Positions 1-5,305 of a DNA stretch of 5,305 nucleotides are shown piece by piece; position 1 is the first letter of the stretch; each line of letters opens with the position of its first letter. Source of the stretch: Armatimonadota bacterium (lineage in GTDB: Bacteria > Vulcanimicrobiota > JACPDS01). The notes beneath the pieces are model-generated. The model was not told where the DNA came from. It saw nothing but the letters and a program-made list of their open reading frames with translations, and made no database searches. Location of the stretch: the NCBI GenBank assembly GCA_016183885.1, contig JACPDS010000086.1, positions 1-5,305 of the forward strand, written 5' to 3'. Both the position numbers and the translations under genes were made by a program.

Positions 1-1
1 T

Positions 2-40
2 AAAAAAATGCAGGAAAAATTAAAACGTCTTTTATTTTGA
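2..40 (+). CDS. C-terminal end of an unidentified upstream gene (partial)
   Basis: One frame is open from the left edge and ends at the TGA at 38-40; its last residues read KKMQEKLKRLLF. The stop overlaps the TTG start of the next gene in a TTGA arrangement, the usual geometry of coupled genes in one operon, which is the main reason to think this tail is real. Too little is left to identify the product. By analogy with actinobacterial clusters an FhaA-type protein could lie here, but that is only a guess. The ATG at 8-10 is in the same frame but would give just an 11-residue peptide, so it is read as an internal Met. Confidence 0.45.
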   Translation, partial: KKMQEKLKRLLF

Positions 41-447
41 AAATGGAGGCTTATTTATATTTATTAAATTATTTTTTTATTTTACTTATCAGCATTTTTA
101 TTTTAAAATTATTTTTTTATTTTAAAAAAGATAAACTAAATTTAAAAAAAGAAGCTCAATTATTGGTTTTAGAAGGAAAAGAAAAATTAGCTTTAAAAGA
201 AGAAGAAATTGTCTTAAGTCCTTATCTCACTATTGGAAGAGATGAAAATAATGATTTAATAATTTATGATCATTTTGTTTCTTTAAAACATGCTTTTATT
301 TTTAAAAAAGAAGAGCAGTTTTATATTGAAGATTTAGGAAGTTCAAACGGGACTTTTATAAATAATCAAAAAATTTTAAAACCCCATTTACTTTCTTTTG
401 GCGATGAAATTAAAATTGGAGAAGTAATTTTTAAGATTAATAAATAA
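37..447 (+). CDS. Membrane-anchored FHA-domain protein (FhaB-like)
   Basis: A 136-residue protein with one hydrophobic helix at about residues 5-29, a short basic Lys-rich linker (30-40) and a C-terminal FHA domain at about 50-133. The FHA signature is complete: Gly-Arg at 67-68, SLKH with Ser82 and His85, and GSSNGTFIN with Asn104-Gly105. Arg68, Ser82 and Asn104 are the expected phosphothreonine-contacting positions. FHA domains bind phosphothreonine peptides, so the protein probably docks phosphorylated partners at the inner face of the membrane, most likely products of the kinase encoded downstream. Size and layout match actinobacterial FhaB/FipA. The start is either TTG 37, which overlaps the upstream stop by 4 bases, or ATG 43; neither has a Shine-Dalgarno sequence at normal spacing, and TTG is preferred for the coupling geometry. 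The domain call is firm; the role is inferred from context. Confidence 0.9.
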   Translation: MKMEAYLYLLNYFFILLISIFILKLFFYFKKDKLNLKKEAQLLVLEGKEKLALKEEEIVLSPYLTIGRDENNDLIIYDHFVSLKHAFIFKKEEQFYIEDLGSSNGTFINNQKILKPHLLSFGDEIKIGEVIFKINK

Positions 448-456
448 ATAGTATTA

Positions 457-506
457 AGATTTAATAGAAGCCTGAGCAAACAATATCTGATATATTAATT
501 AAATCT
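457..506. repeat. Spaced 9-bp inverted repeat upstream of the rodA-like gene
   Basis: AGATTTAAT at 457-465 is perfectly complementary to ATTAAATCT at 498-506, separated by 32 bases. Within the spacer lies a small dyad, ATATC-T-GATAT (483-493). The pair sits just after the FHA gene and ends 5 bases before the proposed -35 box. It could be an operator or a weak hairpin. There is no GC-rich stem and no T-run immediately after it, so it is not a convincing terminator. In DNA this AT-rich such repeats arise by chance. Confidence 0.3.
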
Positions 507-511
507 AAAAC

Positions 512-540
512 TTTACTTATTATCGTTTTTTCTTTATAAT
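512..540 (+). promoter_or_regulatory. Sigma-70-type promoter for the rodA-pbpA-pknB genes
   Basis: A -35-like TTTACT (512-517, four of six consensus bases) and a perfect -10 TATAAT (535-540) are separated by exactly 17 bases. They lie in the only substantial intergenic gap of the window, directly before the SEDS gene. The -10 box ends 6 bases before ATG 547, so transcription would be expected to start at or within a base or two of the start codon, giving a leaderless or nearly leaderless mRNA. Chance TATAAT matches are common at this base composition; the spacing and location are what support the call. Confidence 0.5.
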
Positions 541-546
541 TTTATT

Positions 547-1785
547 ATGTTTAAGCGTGAAAATGAATTTTATTTATTAATCTTAATTTCTTTAATTTTC
601 CTTTTGGGGATAGGAATTGTTTCTTTAACTTTAGATTTTAAATTTCCCATGACAAGCCTTCTTTTTTTATTAATTATCTGGATATTTCATTTTTATTTAA
701 AGAAAAATTCTCCCCGTTCTAATCGATATCTTTTTCCTTTAATATCTTTTTTATTAAGTTTAAGCTTGATTAATATTTATTATTTAAGAAATGATCTTTT
801 TTTAAAGCAAATTTTTTGGATTATTTTAGGGATTATCGCTTCAATGATTTTAATGGGTTTTTTAAAAAATTATCATCTTTTAGAAGATTATAAATATAGT
901 TTATTGATTTTAGGAATATTTCTGCAGATTATAGTAATAATTTTCGGAGTGGAAATTAATCAATCCAAACTTTGGCTGGATTTAAAATTTTTTTATTTTC
1001 AGCCTTCTGAGATTGTAAAAATTTTAATGGTAATATTTTTAGCGGATTACTTAAAAGAAAATAAAGATTTTTTTAGTTTAACCTTGGGAAATTTTAAAAA
1101 TACTCTTAAATATTTAACCCCTCTTTTAATTATGTGGGGCGCAACTCTAGGAATTTTAATTTTTCAAAAAGATTTAGGAATGGCTTTACTTTACTTTAAT
1201 GTTTTTTTAAGTTTATTTTTTATTGCCACAGGAAGATGGGATTTTTTAATTTTTGGAATATTAATTTTTATTTTTGGTTTTTATTTTTGTTATTTTAATT
1301 TTTTCCATATAAAATTAAGACTATTAGCCTGGTTAAATCCCTGGCTGGTTTCTCAAGGGGTAGGTTATCAAATTATCCAAGCTATTTTTGCCGTTGCATC
1401 AGGAGGTTTATTTGGAGAGGGCTTAGCTCAAGGAAAATCTTATTATATTCCAGCCGTGCATACAGATTTTATTTTTAATAGTTTGGTAGAACAAATCGGA
1501 TTTTTGGGGGGATTAATAATTTTAGCGGTTTATATTTTAATAATCGTTCAAGGTTATAAAATTGCTTTAAATTGTTCAAGTTCTTTCGGGAAATTATTAA
1601 GTTTTGGTTTAATTTTAATTTTATTTTGGCAAAGTTTTATTATTTTAGGAGGAAATTTAAAAATTATTCCTTTAACCGGTTTAACCTTACCTTTTTTAAG
1701 CTATGGAGGAAGTTCGATGTTAGCTAATTTTCAAATTTTAGGAATCTTATTTTTAATTTCTAACCAAAATGCAAGAGAATCTTAA
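547..1785 (+). CDS. rodA: SEDS-family peptidoglycan glycosyltransferase (RodA/FtsW type)
   Basis: A 412-residue polytopic membrane protein with about ten or more hydrophobic helices, typical in length for RodA/FtsW/SpoVE. Family landmarks in order are QPSE at 152-155, the QKDLG segment at 207-211 followed by LLYF and IATGR, GYQ at 273-275, GGLFGEGLAQG at 286-296, HTDFIF at 305-310 and PLTGLTLPFLSYGGSS at 375-390. Asp307 in HTDFIF should be the essential Asp of SEDS polymerases. These enzymes polymerise lipid II into glycan strands at the outer membrane face together with a class B PBP, which is the next gene. The DLG segment with Lys instead of the usual Pro resembles the RodA versions of actinobacterial and clostridial clusters. 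ATG 547 is the only usable start, because an in-frame TAA lies at 496-498. It has no Shine-Dalgarno and sits 6 bases after a -10 box. RodA versus FtsW cannot be settled from motifs; rodA is chosen from the gene order. Confidence 0.93.
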   Translation: MFKRENEFYLLILISLIFLLGIGIVSLTLDFKFPMTSLLFLLIIWIFHFYLKKNSPRSNRYLFPLISFLLSLSLINIYYLRNDLFLKQIFWIILGIIASMILMGFLKNYHLLEDYKYSLLILGIFLQIIVIIFGVEINQSKLWLDLKFFYFQPSEIVKILMVIFLADYLKENKDFFSLTLGNFKNTLKYLTPLLIMWGATLGILIFQKDLGMALLYFNVFLSLFFIATGRWDFLIFGILIFIFGFYFCYFNFFHIKLRLLAWLNPWLVSQGVGYQIIQAIFAVASGGLFGEGLAQGKSYYIPAVHTDFIFNSLVEQIGFLGGLIILAVYILIIVQGYKIALNCSSSFGKLLSFGLILILFWQSFIILGGNLKIIPLTGLTLPFLSYGGSSMLANFQILGILFLISNQNARES

Positions 1786-3142
1786 GAAGTTTTATTTTTT
1801 TTCTTTAAGTTTATATTTTATAATTATTTTAGTTTTAGCTTATTTTATTTTTTTAAGAAATGATTTAAATGAAAATCCAATAAACCCTCGTTTAAGAGAA
1901 GATTTAAGTAAAAGGGGGAATATTTACGATAGACATGGAGAAATATTAGCTAAGAATATTAACTCAAAGCGTTTTTATCCTCAAGGAGAAATACTTGCCC
2001 AGACGATTGGTTATGATGATTTAATTTATGGCAAGTATGCTTTAGAAGATTCTTTGGATAAATTTTTAAGATATAAAAAAGGATTTAGCAATTTAGGCGA
2101 ATTTTATAAATTCTTAAAAATTAAAAAGAGTAAAAAAGGAAATGATTGTTTCTTAAGCATAGATTTAAAACTGCAAAAAAGAGCTTATGAGCTTTTAAGA
2201 GATCAGCGCGGAGCAATTATAGCTTTACAGCCTCAAACTGGAGAAATTTTAGTTTTAGCCAGTTCTCCTTCTTTTAATCCTAATTATTTAAAAAGATATT
2301 TAGGAAGAGATAATTATTTTGGTTCCCCTTTCTTAAATCGAGCATTAGAAGGTCTTTATCCTCCCGGATCAACTTTTAAACTTTATACATTAGCCATTGC
2401 CTTAGAAGAAGGGCTAAATGAAAATAATTTTAAGATTTATTGTCCGGGATATTTAGATATAGGGAATTATAGGATTCATGAAGCCGAAGGAATTGCTCAT
2501 GGAAAGGTTGATTTAAGGGAGGCTTTAATTTATTCCTGCAATGTGGCTTTTGCTAAAATGGCAATTGATTTAGGTAAAGAAAAATTTTCCGCTCTAGCTG
2601 GAAGACTTAACTTAACTCATCCGATCGATTTTATTTTACCTAATCAAGGGGGAAATTTCCCTTCTTTAGAAAGTTTAACTCCCAGCATTCTTTCGCAAAG
2701 CGCTTTTGGACAAGGAGAAATAATAATTACTCCTTTTAGAATGGCTTTAATTTGTTCTATTTTTGCCAATCAGGGAAAAATTATGTCCCCTTATATTTTA
2801 TCTAAAGTTAAAAATTTTTCAGGAGAAACTATTTTCGAAGAAAAACCTAAAGTTTATTTAAAAGTTTTAAATAAAGATCTAGCTTTAAAAGCAAAAGGAA
2901 TAATGTTTGAGGTTGTGGAAAAAGGGACAGGACAGAGGGCAAGGCTGGAGAATATAAAAGTAGGAGGGAAAACCGGGACAGCGGAAAATCCTAAAGGAAT
3001 TCCTCATGCTTGGTTTGTTGGATTTGCCCCGATAGATGTTCCTAAAATTTTAGTTTGTGTAATTTTAGAAAATAGCGGATACGGCGGATTAAAAGCCGCT
3101 CCGTTAGCAAGAGAAATTATTAAGGAATATTTTAAAAAATGA
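1769..3142 (+). CDS. pbpA: Class B penicillin-binding protein, peptidoglycan transpeptidase (PbpA type)
   Basis: A 457-residue protein with a short cytoplasmic tail, one membrane anchor at about residues 9-29, a short N-terminal region with the class B motif RGNIYDRHGEILA (49-61), and a penicillin-binding transpeptidase domain from about 148 to the end. All three catalytic motifs are intact: STFK at 201-204 with nucleophile Ser201, SCN at 256-258, and KTGT at 401-404. It would cross-link stem peptides at the outer membrane face and partner the SEDS polymerase encoded just before it. The short region before the catalytic domain and overall length resemble actinobacterial PbpA (about 490 residues) more than the larger PBP2/MrdA. 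The start at ATG 1769 lies inside the end of the preceding gene (17-base overlap) with no Shine-Dalgarno, so translation is probably coupled. The C-terminus ends soon after the catalytic fold, with no PASTA domain attached. Confidence 0.94.
   Translation: MQENLKKFYFFSLSLYFIIILVLAYFIFLRNDLNENPINPRLREDLSKRGNIYDRHGEILAKNINSKRFYPQGEILAQTIGYDDLIYGKYALEDSLDKFLRYKKGFSNLGEFYKFLKIKKSKKGNDCFLSIDLKLQKRAYELLRDQRGAIIALQPQTGEILVLASSPSFNPNYLKRYLGRDNYFGSPFLNRALEGLYPPGSTFKLYTLAIALEEGLNENNFKIYCPGYLDIGNYRIHEAEGIAHGKVDLREALIYSCNVAFAKMAIDLGKEKFSALAGRLNLTHPIDFILPNQGGNFPSLESLTPSILSQSAFGQGEIIITPFRMALICSIFANQGKIMSPYILSKVKNFSGETIFEEKPKVYLKVLNKDLALKAKGIMFEVVEKGTGQRARLENIKVGGKTGTAENPKGIPHAWFVGFAPIDVPKILVCVILENSGYGGLKAAPLAREIIKEYFKK
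3122..3126 (+). promoter_or_regulatory. Weak ribosome binding site for the kinase gene
   Basis: AAGGA lies 12 bases before ATG 3139, inside the end of the PBP gene. The spacing is longer than ideal. Together with the ATGA stop-start overlap it suggests re-initiation by ribosomes finishing the PBP gene. It is the only start among the first four genes with a recognisable Shine-Dalgarno-like sequence. Confidence 0.4.
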
Positions 3143-4551
3143 TTGGCAAAATTTTAAATAATCGTTATAAAATAGAAGAAAAAATCGGCGAAGGGGGAAT
3201 GGCGGTAATTTATAAAGCCAAAGACCTTCGCTTAAACAGATTAGTGGCTTTAAAAATTTTGCGCGCCGAATTTTTAAGCGACGCTGAATTTGTGGAACGT
3301 TTCTTAAAAGAAGCTAATTTTTCCGCTAAACTTTCTCATCCTAATTGTCTTAATATTTATGATGTTGAAAAAACAGAAAATTTATTATATATAGTGATGG
3401 AATATTTTGAATCTAAAAATTTAAAGGAAATAATTAAAATAGAGGCTCCTTTTTCTATAGAAAAAGCATTAGAAATTATTCAAAATATTATCTCTGCTTT
3501 AGAATACGCTCATCAATCCGGCATTATTCATCGGGATATTAAACCGCATAATATTTTAATTAATCAAGAAGGGCTGGTCAAAATAACCGATTTTGGAATT
3601 GCTAAAGCTATTTCTTCAACCACGTTAACTCAAAATGGCAATTTAATAGGATCGGTTCATTATCTTTCTCCGGAACAAGCTCAAGGGAAAGAAGTTAATT
3701 TAACTTCCGATATTTATTCTTTAGGAATAATTATCTATGAAATGCTCACGGGAAAACTTCCATTCCAAGGAGAAAATATAGTGGAAATTGCTTTAAAGCA
3801 GGTTCAAGAAGAGCCGGTTTTACCTTCCAGTTTAAATCCAAAAATCCCTCCCTTTTTAGAAAAAATTATTTTGAAAATTTTAGCCAAAGATCCTCAAAAG
3901 CGCTGCCAAAATATTGCGGAATTAAAAGAAGATTTAAAAGTAGTTTATAAAGAAATTAAAAAGGAAAAAGTTGACCTAGATAAAACTTTTATAAAAAGAC
4001 CTCTAAATTTATCAACAAAAATGAAAATTCATAAAAATAATAATTTGTTATTGTTATTAATATTAATATTGATAACTTTATTATATTTATCAGGAAAATA
4101 TTTTATTGTCCGTGTTCCTAATTTAATAAATTTAAGTTATGAGAATGCCGCTAAAGTTTTAAAAGAAAGCGGTTTATCTATTAAAATAAAAGGATATTCT
4201 TATAAGAAAGATTTAGCGGAATTAATAATTGAACAAAACCCCATAGGGGGGAAAAAAGTTTTACGGGGAGGGGTAATTGAAGTAATTTTAAATAAAGTTG
4301 AAGGTGAAGTGAAAGTTCCTAATTTAATAGGAATGACTTTAGAAGCTGCTCAAAAAGAACTTTCTAATTTAAGTTTAGCTTATCAAATAGAAAAAGAGAC
4401 CCCTTCTACTATGGCTAAAGAAACTATTATCTCTCAACATCCCGCTCCATTCACTTTAGTTGGCAAAAATAGTTTGATTTTTTTAGAGCTCTCAAGCGGA
4501 AATTTAGAAAAACTAATCCCGAATATTGTGGGTTTAAGCAAAGATGAATAG
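3139..4551 (+). CDS. pknB: PASTA-domain Ser/Thr protein kinase (PknB/PrkC type), tail probably cut short
   Basis: A 470-residue bitopic kinase. The catalytic domain (about 10-268) is intact: glycine loop GEGGMAVIY (17-25), VALK with Lys39, Glu58, HRDIKPHN with Asp133, Lys135 and Asn138, DFG at 151-153, an activation loop with Thr161, Thr162 and Thr164 before GSVHYLSPEQ, and DIYSLG with Asp191. A charged juxtamembrane segment leads to one membrane helix (about 301-323). Outside follow PASTA 1 (about 325-387) and PASTA 2 (about 391-453). A third PASTA begins with IPNIVGLSKDE (460-470) and is cut off by TAG at 4549-4551. PASTA repeats of this family bind muropeptides or lipid II, which couples wall state to phosphorylation of division and wall proteins. 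The gene overlaps the PBP gene by 4 bases (ATGA). The abrupt stop within a repeat, with more PASTA sequence in another frame just downstream, suggests the native protein was longer. The kinase should still be active if expressed as is. Confidence 0.93.
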   Translation: MIGKILNNRYKIEEKIGEGGMAVIYKAKDLRLNRLVALKILRAEFLSDAEFVERFLKEANFSAKLSHPNCLNIYDVEKTENLLYIVMEYFESKNLKEIIKIEAPFSIEKALEIIQNIISALEYAHQSGIIHRDIKPHNILINQEGLVKITDFGIAKAISSTTLTQNGNLIGSVHYLSPEQAQGKEVNLTSDIYSLGIIIYEMLTGKLPFQGENIVEIALKQVQEEPVLPSSLNPKIPPFLEKIILKILAKDPQKRCQNIAELKEDLKVVYKEIKKEKVDLDKTFIKRPLNLSTKMKIHKNNNLLLLLILILITLLYLSGKYFIVRVPNLINLSYENAAKVLKESGLSIKIKGYSYKKDLAELIIEQNPIGGKKVLRGGVIEVILNKVEGEVKVPNLIGMTLEAAQKELSNLSLAYQIEKETPSTMAKETIISQHPAPFTLVGKNSLIFLELSSGNLEKLIPNIVGLSKDE

Positions 4552-4579
4552 AGAACTTGAAGACCCCGGATTTAATTAG
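4507..4579 (+). other. Frame break inside the kinase PASTA array
   Basis: Frame 1 reads the opening of a PASTA repeat and stops at TAG 4549-4551. Frame 2 then reads RELEDPGF (4550-4573), which resembles the next helix of the same repeat, and stops at TAG 4577-4579. Frame 0 reads TPDLISLNLNDA from 4563, a fresh PASTA opening, and stays open to 4943. The two PASTA openings are only 47 bases apart (IPN codons from 4516, TPD from 4563), against about 200 for the neighbouring repeats, and 47 is not a multiple of three. The picture fits an out-of-frame deletion within tandem repeats, smaller indels or an assembly error. Confidence 0.6.
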
Positions 4580-4943
4580 TTTAAATTTAAATGACGCAAA
4601 AGAAGAGGCAAATAAAATGGGATTAGAATTGATGATTGAAGGAGAAGATTTTGGGGAAGATTCTCAAATAATTTGGCAAAGTCCCGGAGCGGGGGAGAAG
4701 TTAGAAAAAAATATAATTAAAGTAAAGTGTATTCAAACTATTGTAATGCCGGAATTAATCGGAAAAACTAAGGATGAAGTTTTAAAGTTAATGGAAAAAA
4801 GCGGTTTAGTTTTGGGAGAGATTGAAATTGTGCAGACTAAAGAAGCTAAAAGTGAAATTATTTTAGATCAAGATCCTAAAGCCGGGATAGAAATTCCCAA
4901 AGGCTCAAAAGTTAATTTAGTAATTTCCAAGGGAGAATTTTAG
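4557..4943 (+). CDS. Two-PASTA reading frame, probably the detached C-terminal part of the kinase
   Basis: A 128-codon frame made only of two PASTA repeats: one at about residues 2-60 (TPDLISLNLNDA start, QSPGAGEKLEK turn) and one at about 61-126 (MPELIGKTKDEV start, DQDPKAGIEIPKGSKV turn). It ends a few residues after the second repeat, as the tail of a PASTA kinase normally does. There is no signal peptide or membrane helix. Since PASTA domains act outside the cell, a separate cytoplasmic product would make little sense. The nominal TTG 4557 start lies 5 bases after the kinase stop, lacks a clear Shine-Dalgarno and would begin almost exactly at the repeat boundary. The best reading is that this was the end of the kinase, giving it about four full PASTA repeats plus the remnant. 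An independently translated protein cannot be excluded. Coding constraint looks intact, so the break is either recent or artefactual. Confidence 0.6.
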   Translation: MKTPDLISLNLNDAKEEANKMGLELMIEGEDFGEDSQIIWQSPGAGEKLEKNIIKVKCIQTIVMPELIGKTKDEVLKLMEKSGLVLGEIEIVQTKEAKSEIILDQDPKAGIEIPKGSKVNLVISKGEF

Positions 4944-4948
4944 AAAAT

Positions 4949-5305
4949 TTGAATTGGTTTAAAAAAATAGTTATTTTAACGGCGGTTATTTTTTCAAGTC
5001 TATTTTTTATTTACTATTTTTCAGATTCTTTTAATTTCTTTCTTTTCTCTTATAAAGAAATAGAAGTTCCTGATATTTTAGGAAAAGAATTAAAAGAAGC
5101 GGAAAAAATTTTAAAACAAAATAAATTACACTTGGTGATTTCTGACAGTCGTTTTAGCGATAAGATTCCAGAAAATTTTATTATTGAGCAAAGTCCTTAT
5201 TCAGGGAAAAAAGTTCGAGAAAATAGAGATATATTTGTTGTAGTAAGCAGTGGATATAATTTAGTTAAAGTTCCTGATTTAAAAGGTTATTCTTTAAGAG
5301 AAGCT
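4949..5305 (+). CDS. Membrane-anchored PASTA-domain protein, no kinase domain at its N-terminus (partial, cut at right edge)
   Basis: A frame beginning at TTG 4949 (MNWFKKIVILTAVIF) is open to the window end, giving 119 codons. A Lys-Lys pair is followed by a hydrophobic helix at about residues 7-25, typical of a signal anchor with a short cytoplasmic tail. Two PASTA repeats follow: EVPDILGKELKEAEK from about residue 38, with an EQSPYSGKKVREN turn, and KVPDLKGYSLREA from about residue 107, which is truncated. The start is 5 bases after the preceding stop; GGGAG at 4931-4935 may serve as a distant ribosome site. TTG is the only plausible start before the helix, and an in-frame TAA at 4913-4915 limits the frame upstream. 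The protein probably exposes PASTA repeats to the cell wall without its own kinase, possibly as an accessory wall sensor. The C-terminal part is unseen, so another domain could follow. Confidence 0.8.
   Translation, partial: MNWFKKIVILTAVIFSSLFFIYYFSDSFNFFLFSYKEIEVPDILGKELKEAEKILKQNKLHLVISDSRFSDKIPENFIIEQSPYSGKKVRENRDIFVVVSSGYNLVKVPDLKGYSLREA

Noticed and set aside
8..40. Similarity between MQEKLKRLLF at the left edge and MQENLKKFYF at the PBP start
   Set aside because: The match is short and Lys-rich, nucleotide identity is low, and the first is followed by a stop. Most likely coincidence.
45..49. GGAGG, a strong Shine-Dalgarno-like sequence
   Set aside because: It lies just inside the FHA gene, and no ATG, GTG or TTG follows within a useful distance in that frame. 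The membrane helix encoded right there also argues that this stretch is coding.
60..130. Repeated TTATTTTTTTATTTTA-like tracts
   Set aside because: They encode Phe/Leu/Ile-rich membrane helix sequence in an AT-rich genome, so they are not independent repeats.
448..546. Rho-independent terminator after the FHA gene
   Set aside because: The only stem candidate is AT-rich with a 32-base loop, and no T-tract follows directly; the T-run at 526-531 is about 20 bases further on.
4540..4560. Programmed -1 ribosomal frameshift joining the kinase to the following PASTA frame
   Set aside because: The -1 frame has a TGA at 4545-4547, so slippage would have to occur at GAA-TAG, and no slippery heptamer is present there. 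A mutation or assembly indel is simpler.
4544..4579. Eleven-codon mini-ORF (ATG 4544, MNRELEDPGFN) overlapping the kinase stop
   Set aside because: It resembles the continuation of the interrupted PASTA repeat rather than an independent peptide, and it has no ribosome site of its own.
1..5305. CRISPR arrays, tRNA or rRNA genes, insertion sequences, reverse-strand genes
   Set aside because: No spaced direct repeats, tRNA-like folds, transposase motifs or credible minus-strand coding were seen; the + strand is almost fully occupied by recognised genes.

Overview
The window is a strongly AT-biased bacterial segment (roughly 28-30% G+C by eye, not computed). It is packed with co-directional genes on the + strand. 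Leu is mostly TTA and Arg mostly AGA, and TGA is used as a stop (end of the PBP gene and of the upstream gene), so code 4 or 25 is unlikely. The gene content is a cell-wall synthesis and Ser/Thr-phosphorylation cluster: a membrane-anchored FHA protein, a SEDS glycosyltransferase (RodA/FtsW family), a class B penicillin-binding protein, a PASTA-domain Ser/Thr kinase and further PASTA proteins. This order recalls the fhaB-pstP-rodA-pbpA-pknA-pknB cluster of Actinobacteria, but with one kinase, no phosphatase in the window and a very different base composition. A clostridial or deep-branching candidate-phylum bacterium (for example an Atribacterota-like lineage) is possible; the sequence alone does not settle it.

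Layout. 1-40 holds the last codons of an unidentified upstream gene. 37-447 encodes an FhaB-like protein (one transmembrane helix plus an FHA domain). 448-546 is the only real intergenic gap. It carries a spaced inverted repeat and a good sigma-70-type promoter whose -10 box sits so close to the next ATG that the mRNA may be leaderless. 547-1785 is the SEDS protein, 1769-3142 the transpeptidase (17-bp overlap) and 3139-4551 the kinase (4-bp ATGA overlap). 4557-4943 is a PASTA-only reading frame with no membrane anchor that looks like the detached end of the kinase. 4949-5305 is the start of a further membrane-anchored PASTA protein, cut by the window edge and opening with a TTG codon.

How they fit together (inference from family knowledge). 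The SEDS protein polymerises glycan strands from lipid II and the PBP cross-links them; such neighbouring pairs usually form a complex. The kinase would sense muropeptides or lipid II through its extracytoplasmic PASTA repeats and phosphorylate cytoplasmic targets. The FHA protein would bind phosphothreonine and so connect kinase output to the wall machinery.

The most notable point is the break at about 4513-4579. There the third PASTA repeat of the kinase stops after about 14 residues, and a fresh PASTA repeat resumes in another frame a few bases later. This is a gene-splitting indel, a tandem-repeat deletion or an assembly error.
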